From: Batillaria attramentaria
Lineage: Eukaryota > Mollusca > Gastropoda > Batillariidae
Length of the DNA: 64,000 nt
Direction of reading: 5' to 3'
NCBI GenBank assembly: GCA_018292915.2
Contig: JACVVK020000215.1
Coordinates: forward strand, 136,001-200,000
A model generated the notes under the pieces. The model saw only the letters and a program-made list of their open reading frames with translations, did no database searches and was not told the DNA's origin. Shown here one piece after another: positions 42,137 through 52,390 of the stretch (positions are counted from its first letter, which is position 1; the number at the start of each line of letters is the position of its first letter). Made by a program: the position numbers and the translations under genes.

Positions 42137-42597
42137 GCTTCAACTCCAAGCGAGTTGGCGGTGCTGTGCGCACAGGGACCTCAAGGTTGGCTCCTATCAA
42201 GCCACATGACCTGGGTGCTGGACCAGGTAAATCTGGCATCCTGAATTCTGCCACGCTCAACGACCTTCGAGGGCTGCAACGTCAGCGGAACCTGAGCGAG
42301 GTCACACGGCTTGTATTTGTCATGAATGTTGGCACTGATGCCCAAGGGACCTTCATCTCATCTTCCACTCGATCTGGCTGTCACTGGTCCCTTGTTGTGG
42401 TTGACATCGCAGTGAGGGCCTACCCAACTACACTATACTGCGACAGTCTGGGGTGGGAGTGCCCCTCCGATTTAGGAACCCACCTGGCGCCATTCCTCCG
42501 GTTCTCTGGGTGTGGCAGCTACCAGCCAACACTGACCACCCTGGCCCACCATCCAACAGTACATAGTGGCCACATGTTTGCACCGTGCTGTGCTTGA
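42137..42597 (+). pseudogene. Ulp1/SENP-like cysteine protease fragment (C48 type)
   Basis: After a GGCTTCAG acceptor the exon reads LVFVMNVGTDAQGTFISSST, GCHWSLVVVDIAVRAYPTTL and YCDSLGWECPSDLG. H-W-S-L-V-V-V-D followed by Y-x-D-S-L-G-W carries the catalytic His and Asp of Ulp1-type proteases, which many large eukaryotic DNA transposons encode. The catalytic Cys region beyond HSGHMFAPCCA is lost; a (GT)n tract and an Arg-SINE follow. Confidence 0.7.
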
Positions 42598-42689
42598 ACT
42601 AGTAAATTACAAAAGGTAAAATTGATACAAAACTCTAACAAACAGGGAGAGAGAGCTCGGAGAAAGAGGTCGGAAAGAGAGAGAGAGAG

Positions 42690-42842
42690 ACAGAGTGTGT
42701 GTACACGTGTGTGTGTGTGTGTGTGTGAGAGAGAGGGGGGGGGGGGGGTGTTCGGGAGTTTAACGTCCTTTTCCACCACATAAGGGTGATATCAAAGACC
42801 GCGCAAAGAAAAATAAAGGCCAGCACAAATATTTGGCCCCAT
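42690..42842 (-). repeat. (GT)n/(GA)n tract and head-truncated Arg-SINE
   Basis: From the G-run tail at 42734-42748 the minus-strand SINE body extends to ATATTTGGCCCC and stops before the tRNA-like head. GT/GA repeats precede the tail. Confidence 0.85.
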
Positions 42843-43430
42843 GAAACGAAATGAGGAAGGTGAAAATCTACCCAGGATTTAGCGACAGCATCCTACAGGC
42901 TCTTTGGGAAAAGGTGGCCAGCATGCCAAAAGGAGGAAATGTGTGCGTCCTAGTGTTCGATGACACTGAAAACTGAATTGACCTACAATGTTGAGGAGGT
43001 CCAGGGGTGCTAGCGACACGGGACCTACAAATCTGAAACCACTTAACAACGTTTTGCCAAATCTGAAAAGCCACAACTGCCAGTTTTGATCTGAATGCAA
43101 GGCAAGCCAGAAAAAATTGAAAAGCGGGGGGTGGGGGGGGGGGGGGGCGACACTGTTCTTTTTGTCAGCCATGCAGGTTTTGAAACTCAGCACGCGACAA
43201 GCAAATCTACCTACCGCAAACTACGTAGCACCACACCTTGCCTTTCTTTTTCGCGGTTAAAAGTGTTTTTAGTTGAAGGGGAGGCCATTGCAACTTGTAC
43301 TCCGCAGAAAACGGTCTCGCGAAAATTCCACCTAACGACAAATCGGAAAACCTCCCCCCCCCCCCCCCCAAAAAAAAAAAAACACAGACGATTTTCTGCC
43401 AAATCGGAAATCGGGGTTTATGTGAAATTT
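42843..43430. other. No gene recognised
   Basis: G run at 43128-43147 and C/A runs at 43353-43382. Short AAATCGGAAA repeats near 43336-43440. No coding exon. Confidence 0.4.
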
Positions 43431-43439
43431 GAAATCGGA

Positions 43440-43743
43440 AATACGATCTGAATTGGAAATCTGCCACCCCTGGGAGGACAACGTTGAGGGACTGCAGGAT
43501 TTTGGAAATCAGAGGACAGCGCATGCTGCTAACCATGCACTTACGTTTATGGTCAGAGGATTGCTGGAATCATGGAAGCAGGCTGTTGGTTATATAGTAA
43601 CAGCCGGCACAATACCTGGTTCCTTGCTGAAGTTTTTGCTTTTTCAATGCATCGACAAAGTACAAGAGATTGGTCTAGATGTGAAGGCAGTCATCTGTGA
43701 CCAGGGTTTTAACACCACAAAGGCTGTCAAAAGCCTCCAAGTC
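43440..43743 (+). pseudogene. P-element/THAP9-like transposase fragment
   Basis: The reading DNVEGLQDFGNQRTAHAANH, LTFMVRGLLESWKQAVGYIV and IGLDVKAVICDQGFNTTKAV is characteristic of the P-element RNase H-like domain: A-N-H-A-L-x-F-M-x-R-G-L, W-K-Q-x-V-x-Y, and V-x-A-x-x-C-D-x-G-x-N with the catalytic Asp. The frame then runs into an unrelated DNA-binding fragment. No THAP finger or terminal repeats visible. Confidence 0.82.
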
Positions 43744-43910
43744 ACAGCTGACAGATCCTATTGCAGCAAGCAAACAATTTGCTGTCCCCAAATCCACGCT
43801 GAGGGACCACGCCAAAGGCAGTTCCACACTAGGCGAGAAGGCAGGGCGGCAGACTAGCATCCCCAAGGAAGTAGAGGATGAAATTGTTGAGAAGGTCAAG
43901 AGTGCTTCGG
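43741..43910 (+). pseudogene. pogo/Tigger-like Psq helix-turn-helix fragment
   Basis: In a different frame from the P-element piece, SKQFAVPKSTLRDHAKGSST is followed by GRQTSIPKEVEDEIVEKVKS. This is the Psq-type helix-turn-helix plus the start of the next DNA-binding domain of pogo/CENP-B-like transposases. It is fused directly to the P-element piece with no spacer and is truncated at about 43910. Confidence 0.78.
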
Positions 43911-45235
43911 CAGCAGTTGTGTTTACTGTTGTGTTTACTTTGTAGGATGTTGATGCCGAAGTTCAGGAGATACACCAACGGCAGCCTCGATTTCACGTAT
44001 ACTCGAGCCGCGCAGGCACATATTGACTTTGTCAAAGGTGAAGGGGGAAAACACTTAGTTGTTCTGGCCCCCGATGAACAGGACACACAAGCAAGAAAAG
44101 GTTTGTACCTGATATATTTCATGAATGATCTATAAAATTAACATGAACAAAAAGTAAAATACTTTGAGATGGGCAAGACAGAGTGTTTTGTTTCGTGTTT
44201 GTGTGTGTCTCTCAACCATGGGGTTATAAATAATATATTAAGTAATTAACAGACATTGTTTGGCATACACGTACTGAGCTCTATCTTTATGCTTTGTGGT
44301 ACCCATTTCCTCCCCTTTGAATGGTCTGTCTCGAACTCCAGTGCACTATGTGCTACTAATCTGCATGTGCCCTGTACTGTATAAAAATTCATATTGCAAT
44401 CTGATTAGTAAAGCTTTCATGTAATCACCCCCCCCCCCCCCCCACCCTCCAATGGGGCTATCAGTATTGTACAGTGAAAAGTTTTCTAAACTGCAATTCT
44501 TATTTCAGCTGTGTTAGAACAAGGGGGGGGGGGGGGATCTCAACAACAGCCTGCATGTCCTGGGGCAATACAGGATCAACCACACAATTCTGAAAAATCA
44601 AAAATTCGTGTGGTTGCTCTCAAATGCCCTGGGATTTTGTGCGTGGCTTGTTAATGACATCCTCAACGTGAAGAAAGAGCTAGAGCGGCCCAAGGATGCC
44701 ATCTCAGCAGCCAAATTCGCACTTGTGCGATATATGCAAGCATTTCCAGAAGGGCAGGAGGCCATACAATTAAAGTCAGCTGAACGAATAGCAAAGACTG
44801 CAGGTGAGTAATGTTTTGTCTTCATATTAATCATAATCATTATTTATACTTCATAATCTAATGATTCTTTTATTGTTCACTTTTTGCGAAACATGTTCAG
44901 AATACGTTCATTTATAAATACAATGTAATAAAATTAAACATCCTGGCATACTATGTTCATGTAATATTTGCATTTTCTGTAAATTAGGTGTAATAGTTGG
45001 ATATTGGTAAGTAAAACACAGATGTGTGGTCTGCACAGTGTCCCTTACAGCCACGGTAGCTTCTCCTCTTAATCTCCTTCATCTATTTCTATTTTCTTGC
45101 TTCGGTGATGGTTGTTTCTGCCCTTCCTGTGCTTTGAGTTTGAGTGGTGCTGTACTTTCTTCACTCGCTTTCATTAGTTTCAGAATCACTTTCTGCCTTC
45201 AGAATCACTTTCTGCCTTCATAGCACTTTCCATTG
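43911..45235. other. Unassigned; two weak coding-like stretches
   Basis: 43955-44135 reads FRRYTNGSLDFTYTRAAQAH, and 44608-44811 reads LVNDILNVKKELERPKDAIS with a GTGAGT donor after TAGE. Neither is recognised. A C run at 44426-44442 and a G run at 44523-44536. The 21-bp sequence AGAATCACTTTCTGCCTTC is tandemly duplicated at 45181-45220. Confidence 0.4.
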
Positions 45236-45696
45236 CAGGGCCGGATCCAGGGGGGGGGGGGGGTTCCACAGGTTCTGGAACCCCCCCCCCCCCTGCAAAT
45301 GACATGTACCTGTAGATGGACGTTTTTTTTTTTTGTTTTTTTTTTAATCCATGTCAGCCGGGACCCAAATTTATTCATGGTCAAATCCGATGAGAAAAGT
45401 GGTACCCCCCCCCCCCCCCCCCCGCCCTTCCGCCCTCGGAGCGCACCCATCCGATGCCGGCAAACAGTGTCTTGATCCCTGTCGCCGGGTAAACCCAGTA
45501 CCACAGTGCTACCGCGGCAGCAAGAGGCCACACGTACAGTCACAGCACAGACTGACTGCGCGAGCGGGCGATAAGATGCCCGTTGCTAAGTGATACTGGC
45601 TAAAAATAGCAGACCCGGGAGATGCGAAGCAAGATCTGTTCCAGCGAAGATTCCTGCACATGACCTCGGTTTTCACTGCTTGATTTATCTGCGAAG

Positions 45697-47903
45697 ATGC
45701 CTCGAAAACGACCCCTGACGACTGCAGATGCAGCAGGAACAAAGAAAATGACCAGTTTTTTAACAAAACCGACGCCAGACACTGCTGAAGGTAAGAATCG
45801 ATCGCCGCTCAGCTCTATAGTCAATCATGCAGAGAATGCCAGAAAATAAAATGGCGGATGCCTCCGGTGGCCCACATGTCGGCGGGTCAGTGTTGATTTT
45901 TGGTTTCTTTTATCGTGGTGTGTTGTTTTTGCAATGCATGAAAAATACTTCAGGCCCATAACTTTGGCTATTCTAAGCGAGGGCCCCCTTCCTCGCGGCC
46001 GCATCGAAAATGAATGAAAATTGCCCTGAGAGCAATGTCATGTTATGAAAGTTTCCACGTTGCGAGGCAAGGCCAAAGGTAAAAAAGCCCCCTCCCCCCC
46101 CCCACCCCTCGCCCATTGCTTAGTTTGGTCATTCGAATCTGCTAAGCTTGCAGAATTGAGAAGCTGCTTCACTTCACTGCAGTCACACCAGCTATTTTCG
46201 TGCTTCACTTCAGTTTGTATTTTTTTTCTTTTTATTGCAGTGTAGTTTTGTACTGTTGATTTTGTTTTGTCCTACCAGGAGACACGAGTTGTGAGGAAAG
46301 GAAGGCAGGCTCTGGGGACATTGGTGACGACAGCGACCAACATGAAGTGTCTGGATCAGACGTTCACACTGACAGGCGGGATCAATCATGCGGTAAGAGT
46401 ACTAGTTACCTAAGAATAGTCACTTTGTCAAGATATAGGGAACTGGTGCGGCATGGGAACATGTAGTCTAGGACCAGGCCACACTTCAATTACTTATTAT
46501 ATTTCTTTGTGTGTGTCAAGATTCTATTACGAATAGTATTTCATGCCATGATATTTTTTTTATTGCTAGTCCATAATTTTGAAGCACTATCACTGCCAGT
46601 GCCATAACCATAAGTTTAGAGAGGTAACATGTAGGCAAAAGGCCATTTTTTAAAAATGTTCAGTAAATGGTGATGAAAATATCTTTTCATGAGAATTAAT
46701 TTGGTTTTGTTCATTGTTTATTCAGACCGAAGCTGTGATGCCTCCACAAGTTCTCATGGTGCAAAGAAAAGAAAGGCGACCCATGTTGACAATGAAGAGA
46801 ACCAGACAGACTCTCCACATGAACTAACCACAGATTCAGACTTGGACCAATCATCTCGTAAGTAATTTTTGTATAATTGACTGTGTATTCAGGAGCAGTT
46901 GCTGAAAATGTTTAAATGGACCTATTTCTGTAATGGTTCACTAGGGCAGAATATTTTTATGATCATAAAAATCCAGTTATTTTAACATTGTTCCCATTTG
47001 GGGCTAAGAAAGCTGTGCAGCTTGGTCCTAAATTCCAGGAAGGCATGGCAAAAATGTTTTGATAGTTTCTAAGTGAAAAAGTGTGCATTGTTCTTTCGTT
47101 ACAGTTGAACCTGTCACCAACGACCACCTCGAGTGTCAAAAAGCTGTGCCCAGCTAAAAAAATAGTACCCTTTCAGTGGGGTTTCAGTAGCCTTTCAGTA
47201 GACCCTTACAGTAGCCACTAAATATCCACTGAATATCCACTGTAACGCCACTAAATAACCACTGAAAAGCTACAGAAATCAACTCTAAAACACTTTAGTG
47301 GCGTTTCAGTGGATATTCAGTGGTAGGGGCTACTAAATTTTTACCTGGGTGGTCTTAGAAGAGCAGGTGGTCTGGTGAAAGAGGTCACTGGTGACAGGTT
47401 TAACCACTTTTCATTATATATTTTTTTTAAATACTCGAATTTTTGTGTTTTCAGAGGGAGATGGGATCAAGAGTCTCACCACTTTGTGGGAGACAGATTT
47501 CCACAACATCCACATGATAGAGCCAGAATTCATGCGCTGGTGCACAAAATGGAGCATGGAGATGAAGAAAGAAGAACCCATCATCCCATCATCTCTGACC
47601 GAGGCCATCAAGACCTGCAACAAGGCATTGTTCCCAAATCTTCACCAACTGATGCGCCTGATCATGACCCTGCCAATCACGACATCGGAGTGTGAGAGGT
47701 CAGTGAGCAGGCTGAGGTCCCTCAAGAACTATCTGCGCTCAACAATGGGTGCAGAGAGGTTCAATGGCCTGGCACTAATGCAGGTGCACCGACAGCGTCC
47801 AGTAGACGTCATGGCTGCTGTCAACACCTTTGCCATGAGGTTTAGGACAAAGATGGCACTTCGGCCAAAAACACTTCTCAATGAGGACAGTACTGATGAA
47901 TGA
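45697..47903 (+). CDS. Four-exon hAT gene reduced to leader plus dimerisation domain (exons 45697-45790, 46279-46392, 46726-46857, 47455-47903)
   Basis: All introns have good GT/AG sites and are phase 1, and the joined reading (789 bp, 262 residues) is open. Exon 1 starts MPRKRPLTTADAAGTKKMTS with FLTKP. Exons 2 and 3 are acidic, Ser-rich linkers (GDDSDQHEVSGSD; DRSCDASTSSHG). Exon 4 reads LTTLWETDFHNIHMIEPEFM and the hAT C-terminal dimerisation core PITTSECERSVSRLRSLKNY, LRSTMGAERFNGLALMQVH. Ordinary hAT transposases have about 400 residues of finger, RNase H-fold and insertion domain in between, all absent. It could be a clean internal deletion or a gene selected for the dimerisation module, perhaps as a repressor; expression is untested. 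Confidence 0.75.
47149..47349. mobile_element. Foldback MITE in intron 3 of the hAT gene
   Basis: The ends CCCAGCTAAAAAAATAGTA and, inverted, CCCAGGTAAAAATTTAGTA are terminal repeats of a 201-bp unit. Inside, 47226-47255 and 47294-47323 are 30-nt arms that pair at 29 of 30 positions around a 38-nt loop, built from CACTGAA/TTCAGTG words. No target duplication longer than TG is visible. Confidence 0.82.
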
Positions 47904-48366
47904 ATTGGAGTCAGGACTGTGATAGGCATTGTTTGACAATAAGTATTCAAGCTGTTGTTAAGGAGAATTGAGAATTTTGACCTTTTGGATTACTTTTGTT
48001 TGGAGTCAGACTCATTCACTCAGACTGTCTGAGTGAATGATAGGCCCTCTTGCAATGTCAGCTACACCCGAAAGGTCAGTGGAAAGCATGTTTTTTCTCT
48101 TTGTGTAAAAAAGCTTCTCTTGCATGCATCCTCTTAAAAAATGTGAGAGATCTATACTACCGCTAACTCTGTTTTCTTGTTTGGATTGTCATGAAGCTCA
48201 TAAGAAAAGATTACAATCTTGTCTACAAACCTTGATAAACAGCTTAGACATAGGCTTTCAAGCTGTCCTGATGCCCCCTGCACCCCCATTGGGGGAGACC
48301 CCCAAACCCCCCCCAAAAATTTTGGAACCCCCCCCCTTCTATACCCCTTGATCCGGCCCTGCATTG

Positions 48367-49074
48367 CGTATATATATATATTCACCATCATCGCACAGTA
48401 TACCCCATAGCTAGGCAGTTGTTTGATTTGGAGTGGTATGGGATGGTTGTGCTTATCCATCTGCAATCTTATGATTTTGGGTATGGGCTTACATATGTGC
48501 AGGCTCTTTCATTTGCATAATCCCCTCGCTTCTAGTTCTCATTCTTTTGTGTAGTGTACGGTGTGCTGACTGCCTAGTCCGGGGTCGCGTGACAATAAAC
48601 CGTTCTAGTGTATAATCTGTTCTTATTTCTATTGTGTGTTGCTTTTGGTTGCTGTTCCATATATATATACATGTATATATATCACTCTTAGTCTTACTAC
48701 TGCGTGTTTGCTTTCTACGTGTATACATGTACTGTCCACTCAGTTCTCTTTTCAAAAACTTTTGAGCCCATTGTTGCACAAGATTCTGACTTGCCTTGCC
48801 TCTGCGCATGATAAACGAATACATAGTGTACATTGTTATCAGTGGAAGGGTGGGAAGGTCACTGTTTCTGATTGTTTAAATATTATTAAATTTAATTTCA
48901 GTGAGTAATTCTGAAGAGCAAAATGTGTACATACAGTATAGTATGTATGAGCATTATATATGACTTGCAAGTTGATGCGACTATTTCTCCCAGTGGACTT
49001 TTTTTTGGGGGGGGGGGGGGGGGGGGGGTAATTATTTGATATGATTATTATAGTCTTGATATATTGTATTACTT
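48367..49074. other. No gene recognised
   Basis: (TA)n at 48368-48381 and 48659-48682 and a T/G homopolymer at 48999-49029. Confidence 0.5.
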
Positions 49075-49088
49075 TCATGTATGCGGGT

Positions 49089-49826
49089 GAGTGAGTGAGT
49101 ATTTTAGGGCTTAACGCCGCGTCAGCGACAAAGACTAATTCACGGCAGCCACACGTTTGAAGGCCTCTTCGTTAAAAGGTAAAAATCTGGATTAAAACAA
49201 CTAGTAAATATAGGCTAAAAGTTTATAGGTTAAATGAGATTCCACCAGTCTTGGTTACCACCAGTTCAAAAACGTCAAGTAAGTTAGTTTTTTTGGGCCT
49301 TACGTTATGATTGTCACTTGGGCAAGCAACAGAGTCAAAACGTCAAACATGGGTCGTGTACATAATCAGTAAAAAACACAATGTTCAAATTTTACGAAAC
49401 AAATTGACTTCTCGAAGGAAGCCAAAAATCTTGTCTGGGGGGACATTTCGGAACAAGAGCTCCATTGATTCGGCAGTGAAATATTTCTGTCGAGCCTCCG
49501 TGAGGTCTGCACAAGAAATCAAAATATGTTTAATAGTATCTGGCTCATTACACCCAAAACAGAAAGGGCTCTCTTCACCTTTCAGCAAGTACGAGTGGGT
49601 ATAATATGTGTGCCCAATATGAAGGCGGGCCAGGACCACCTCTTCCCGACGGTTAGTCCTACACCGGGGAATGATTTCCTGACATTTGGGAACTATACTG
49701 TGGAGTTTATTGTTACCAAGAGTATCCCACAGGGCTTGCCATTGATCTACTATGTACTTATAAATTTATAAAGGGTTTAAAATCAGAAAAAACACTACTC
49801 TTGCTAGCCACAGGACCAGCCCGGGC
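49089..49826 (-). mobile_element. hp-A LINE copy (738 bp) with 14-bp target duplication and C-terminal coding region
   Basis: TCATGTATGCGGGT at 49075-49088 and 49827-49840 delimits the insertion exactly. The tail is GAGTGAGTGAGT followed by the hairpin in diverged form (GCCGCG/CACGGC). On the minus strand 49639-49385 encodes LHIGHTYYTHSYLLKGEESP, then CFGCNEPDTIKHILISC and ADLTEARQKYFTAES: the H-x-x-H/C-x2-C-x-n-H-x4-C knuckle after RNase H. This copy links the GTGA-type tail to the coding LINE. Confidence 0.93.
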
Positions 49827-50054
49827 TCATGTATGCGGGTATATTTTCAGCAAAGTTTAATGAAATTTGAATTCAGTGATAATGATGTATGTTTCTCTGT
49901 TGTAAGCTTGTGACAAACTTCGCATGATCTATTGTGTGGGCCAGTCTCACCTACATGTATTATTTCTAGTTACCAGTTTCGTTTAGTGTTATAAGCCTTT
50001 TTGGCACTGGCTGAAATTGGGTTGTATTAATTTATATCAACAAAACAATTAACA

Positions 50055-50640
50055 GGTTCTGCTTCAAAATCAACCTCTCAGCCTGAGCCGCCAAGTCCAA
50101 TTGTGCCTGTTTAACCAACGGCAACTGTCGCCAGACCAACAGCTTTGAGATTACTCCAACTGTTTTATATATCTTATTCTCAGAGTGCAGTTGTTGTAAG
50201 AGTTGCAACTCTTTGAAGTTGTTTAATGTTACTTGTCAGTACTCTGCTACTCCTGTCATAGATTGATTCCCTTTCAATCCTGTGATGCAGAAACCCCTCC
50301 TGGCAGCCTGACACTGACAGGCCCCCATGGTGATCTCCATCAAGAGACAAGACCTAGTACCATAACAGGTGTGTGTTTTTCTATTTTATTTTTTATGATA
50401 CAATGCATAGTTTTCTATTATCTGAATAACTAAGTGAAAATATGAGAGAGAGATTGAAGATCCCATCCCATGATGGTCAGTATGTATGTAAGTAGACATG
50501 TACATGTTTGTATACATCATTCAGTTTGCCTTCTTCTTCTCTATGCAGTTACAACCCAAGGCAGTCAGACAGCATATGCTCTCAGTGTGACAAGACCTAG
50601 TAAACACACAGGTATGTTGATTTCAGCGGGTGGTGAGGAG
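50055..50640 (+). other. Series of short exon-like segments, unassigned
   Basis: Segments near 50055-50115, 50290-50369 and 50549-50611 are bounded by AG/GT-like sites. The last two are similar to each other: both contain ACAAGACCTAGTA and end near ACAG|GTGTGT or ACAG|GTATGT. They resemble repeated linker exons of the kind seen in the hAT gene, but no domain is recognised. Confidence 0.35.
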
Positions 50641-50657
50641 AGGGATGATGCTGAGAG

Positions 50658-50768
50658 TTAGTTATTTAGGGCTTAACGCCGCGCAAGCAACAAAGACTAT
50701 TTCGCGGCTAAAACAAGTCCCGTTCTGTCAGGTTCTTTAAAACATAAAGTCTGGCTTAAAGATTTATA
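50658..50768 (-). mobile_element. hp-A LINE 3' end (111 bp)
   Basis: TTAGTTATTTAGGGCTTAAC, full hairpin, CCCGTTCTGTCAGGTTC and AAAACATAAAGTCTGGC. Flanked by ATGCTGAGAG (50648-50657 and 50769-50778). Confidence 0.92.
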
Positions 50769-50899
50769 ATGCTGAGAGGGCGAGGATGTCAACAGAATAT
50801 GAGGATGGGACAGACTATTCATTTTTGGGAAAGGGAAGGGAAGAGGAAAGACAGGGGGAAAACAGTGAGGGTGCTGTCTCACTCAGCGCTTTGCACAAA

Positions 50900-51100
50900 A
50901 GTTTAGAAGTAAAATTTAAAACATACTATCAGCTACTCTGCTCTCCATGAGCTGCACATGCTGGGGGTGGTGGCTGCCATTCCACTCAACATGTACATAA
51001 TAGCCGAGTTGCAGCGCTTGGCCACCTGTCTTGACATCTTTGGCCCACCCATGGCATGTGTAACTATTCAGGGATTTTTTTGGTAAACAACAGTTTTTAA
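50900..51100 (+). other. Fragment related to the 3' part of the YqaJ-type gene
   Basis: 50918-51040 resembles 36591-36720 in DNA: TACTATCAGCTACTCTG versus TACTACATTCAAGTGCA; GTGGCTGCCATTCCACTCAA versus GTGGCTGCCATTCCACCCAG; GCGCTTGGCCACC versus GACGCTTGGCCGCC. Frames are disrupted. It suggests a second, more decayed copy of that exonuclease-type gene. Confidence 0.5.
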
Positions 51101-51401
51101 GTTTTAATGATAGGGTGCTACAGAAATAATTTGTTGACTGTTGTGCAGTACTGACATATGCGGCTGGAGTGCAAGACGGAGCAGCTTTGATCCTAATTTG
51201 GACGAATCGACCCAACATTCCATTGCTGAGGAGGAAGAAGTCTCCAGGGGAACAAACGATGGAAGGTTTGTGAAACTTGCTCAACTTGCTCTCTCTTGAT
51301 GGAGTGCCCCCTGCATGACTTGTTTCCTTATCGTTTTGAGTGTGTATAATGACATTGGTGTTCATCTGACCAACATTCTTTTTAATGCTTTACTGTTTCA
51401 G

Positions 51402-51825
51402 GGTTAACGTGGAAGAATTCTAACAGCGTCACGTGGACGGATGGCAAGGACTATGTGTGTCAGGTATGTTTTATGCGTACCCTTTTTGAAGACAAATCTA
51501 TGTGTTTTCAGGTAGATTTGACATAGATTAAAGGTCTAAGGTCTTAGTTGGGGGGGGGGGGGGGGGGGGGTTAGGAAACTATCCCGTTCTTGTCACCAGT
51601 CAATACTTATTAACATTATTTAATGTCCATGGTCTGGGGTTTCAAAATTGAATATTATGTCCATTTCTTCTCACCAGGTTAAGCAGATTGACGAGAAAAC
51701 GGACCTCGTCCACGTGCACTTCATGGCGCAGGTTGGAAGAGGGAACCTGTACACATGGCCTACAGAAGCAGACGAATCATGGGAGCCTCTGGGTCTATTC
51801 AAAGGGACCCACCCTTCCAAATGAA
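51402..51825 (+). CDS. Tudor-like C-terminal exons (51402-51462, 51679-51825)
   Basis: Exon GLTWKNSNSVTWTDGKDYVC ends at GTATGT; the next, after TCACCAG, reads VKQIDEKTDLVHVHFMAQVG, RGNLYTWPTEADESWEPLGL and FKGTHPSK-stop. A D-x-V-x-V-x-F-M ... Y-x-W-P barrel-like pattern after an aromatic W-x-D is typical of the small Tudor/chromo-barrel tails found on several transposon-borne proteins. The exons join in phase. The upstream catalytic part is not identified; it may have been the YqaJ relative at 50.9 kb. Confidence 0.5.
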
Positions 51826-52059
51826 ACTGGATGAGGCAAAAGCACAGCAGAGAAAACAATATTTTTCTATCAATACGTAGATCTACGTACGATACCTGAA
51901 TGTAAAGCTGGAAGTACAATAATGCGTACTGATGCTGCTGTAGTTCATTTGTGTTGTATGGTGATCAGTTAACAGTGCTGACAAATGATATTGCTAGAAA
52001 GAATGTAGTGTACAAACCAGACTGTATGTGTTGGATCCTGTGTTCAGACTAGAAAGCCA

Positions 52060-52385
52060 TGGCGCTGATCAGAGGTGTCAACCCGCCCGCTCATTATTTC
52101 TGTCTGTGGTGTGAATGCAGCGAGGATCAGATCAGTGACTTCTCTGGTATGTATATTTTTTTTTTCCTTAATTTTTTTTTTCTATACTGTATCAGTCTGC
52201 ACATACTCATACAGTGTATCTGATTTTCAAATCCATTCCTCAGTCCCAAGGTGGCCAATCACCAGAAGCAGTGTTTGGGAGCGCGACGACAGGAAGAGAG
52301 GAGGGGTTTTGCAAAACCTGATCTCCTACCATTTATCCCCTTCACCCATATGGTGCCAGATGAACTACACCTGAGGTGGGAAGCA
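52060..52385 (+). pseudogene. SAP-family gene, copy 4 (two exons)
   Basis: ALIRGVNPPAHYFCLWCECS before a GTATGT donor matches SLLKGINPANTRFFYLWREC of copy 3. After TCCTCAG the second exon reads PRWPITRSSV; a frameshift near 52285 is needed to reach RRQEERRGF and MVPDELHL as in copies 1 and 3. A LINE 3' end begins at about 52391. Confidence 0.6.
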
Positions 52386-52390
52386 ATGAT

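Larger units (their letters stand above)
45236..48361 (+). mobile_element. hAT-type DNA transposon with terminal inverted repeats and CATTG target duplication
   Basis: The left end CAGGGCCGGATCCAGGGG and the right end (minus strand CAGGGCCGGATCAAGGGG) form matching terminal inverted repeats. Both continue into G/C runs and a shared GGTTCC word. CATTG stands immediately outside both ends (45231-45235 and 48362-48366). hAT families with 5-bp duplications are known beside the usual 8-bp ones. The 3,126-bp element carries one plus-strand gene in four exons. Its catalytic core is missing, so the copy is non-autonomous. Confidence 0.85.

Noticed and set aside
45236..48366. 8-bp target duplication for the hAT element
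   Set aside because: The eight bases on each side differ (TTCCATTG and CATTGCGT); only the adjacent CATTG matches, so a 5-bp duplication is reported.
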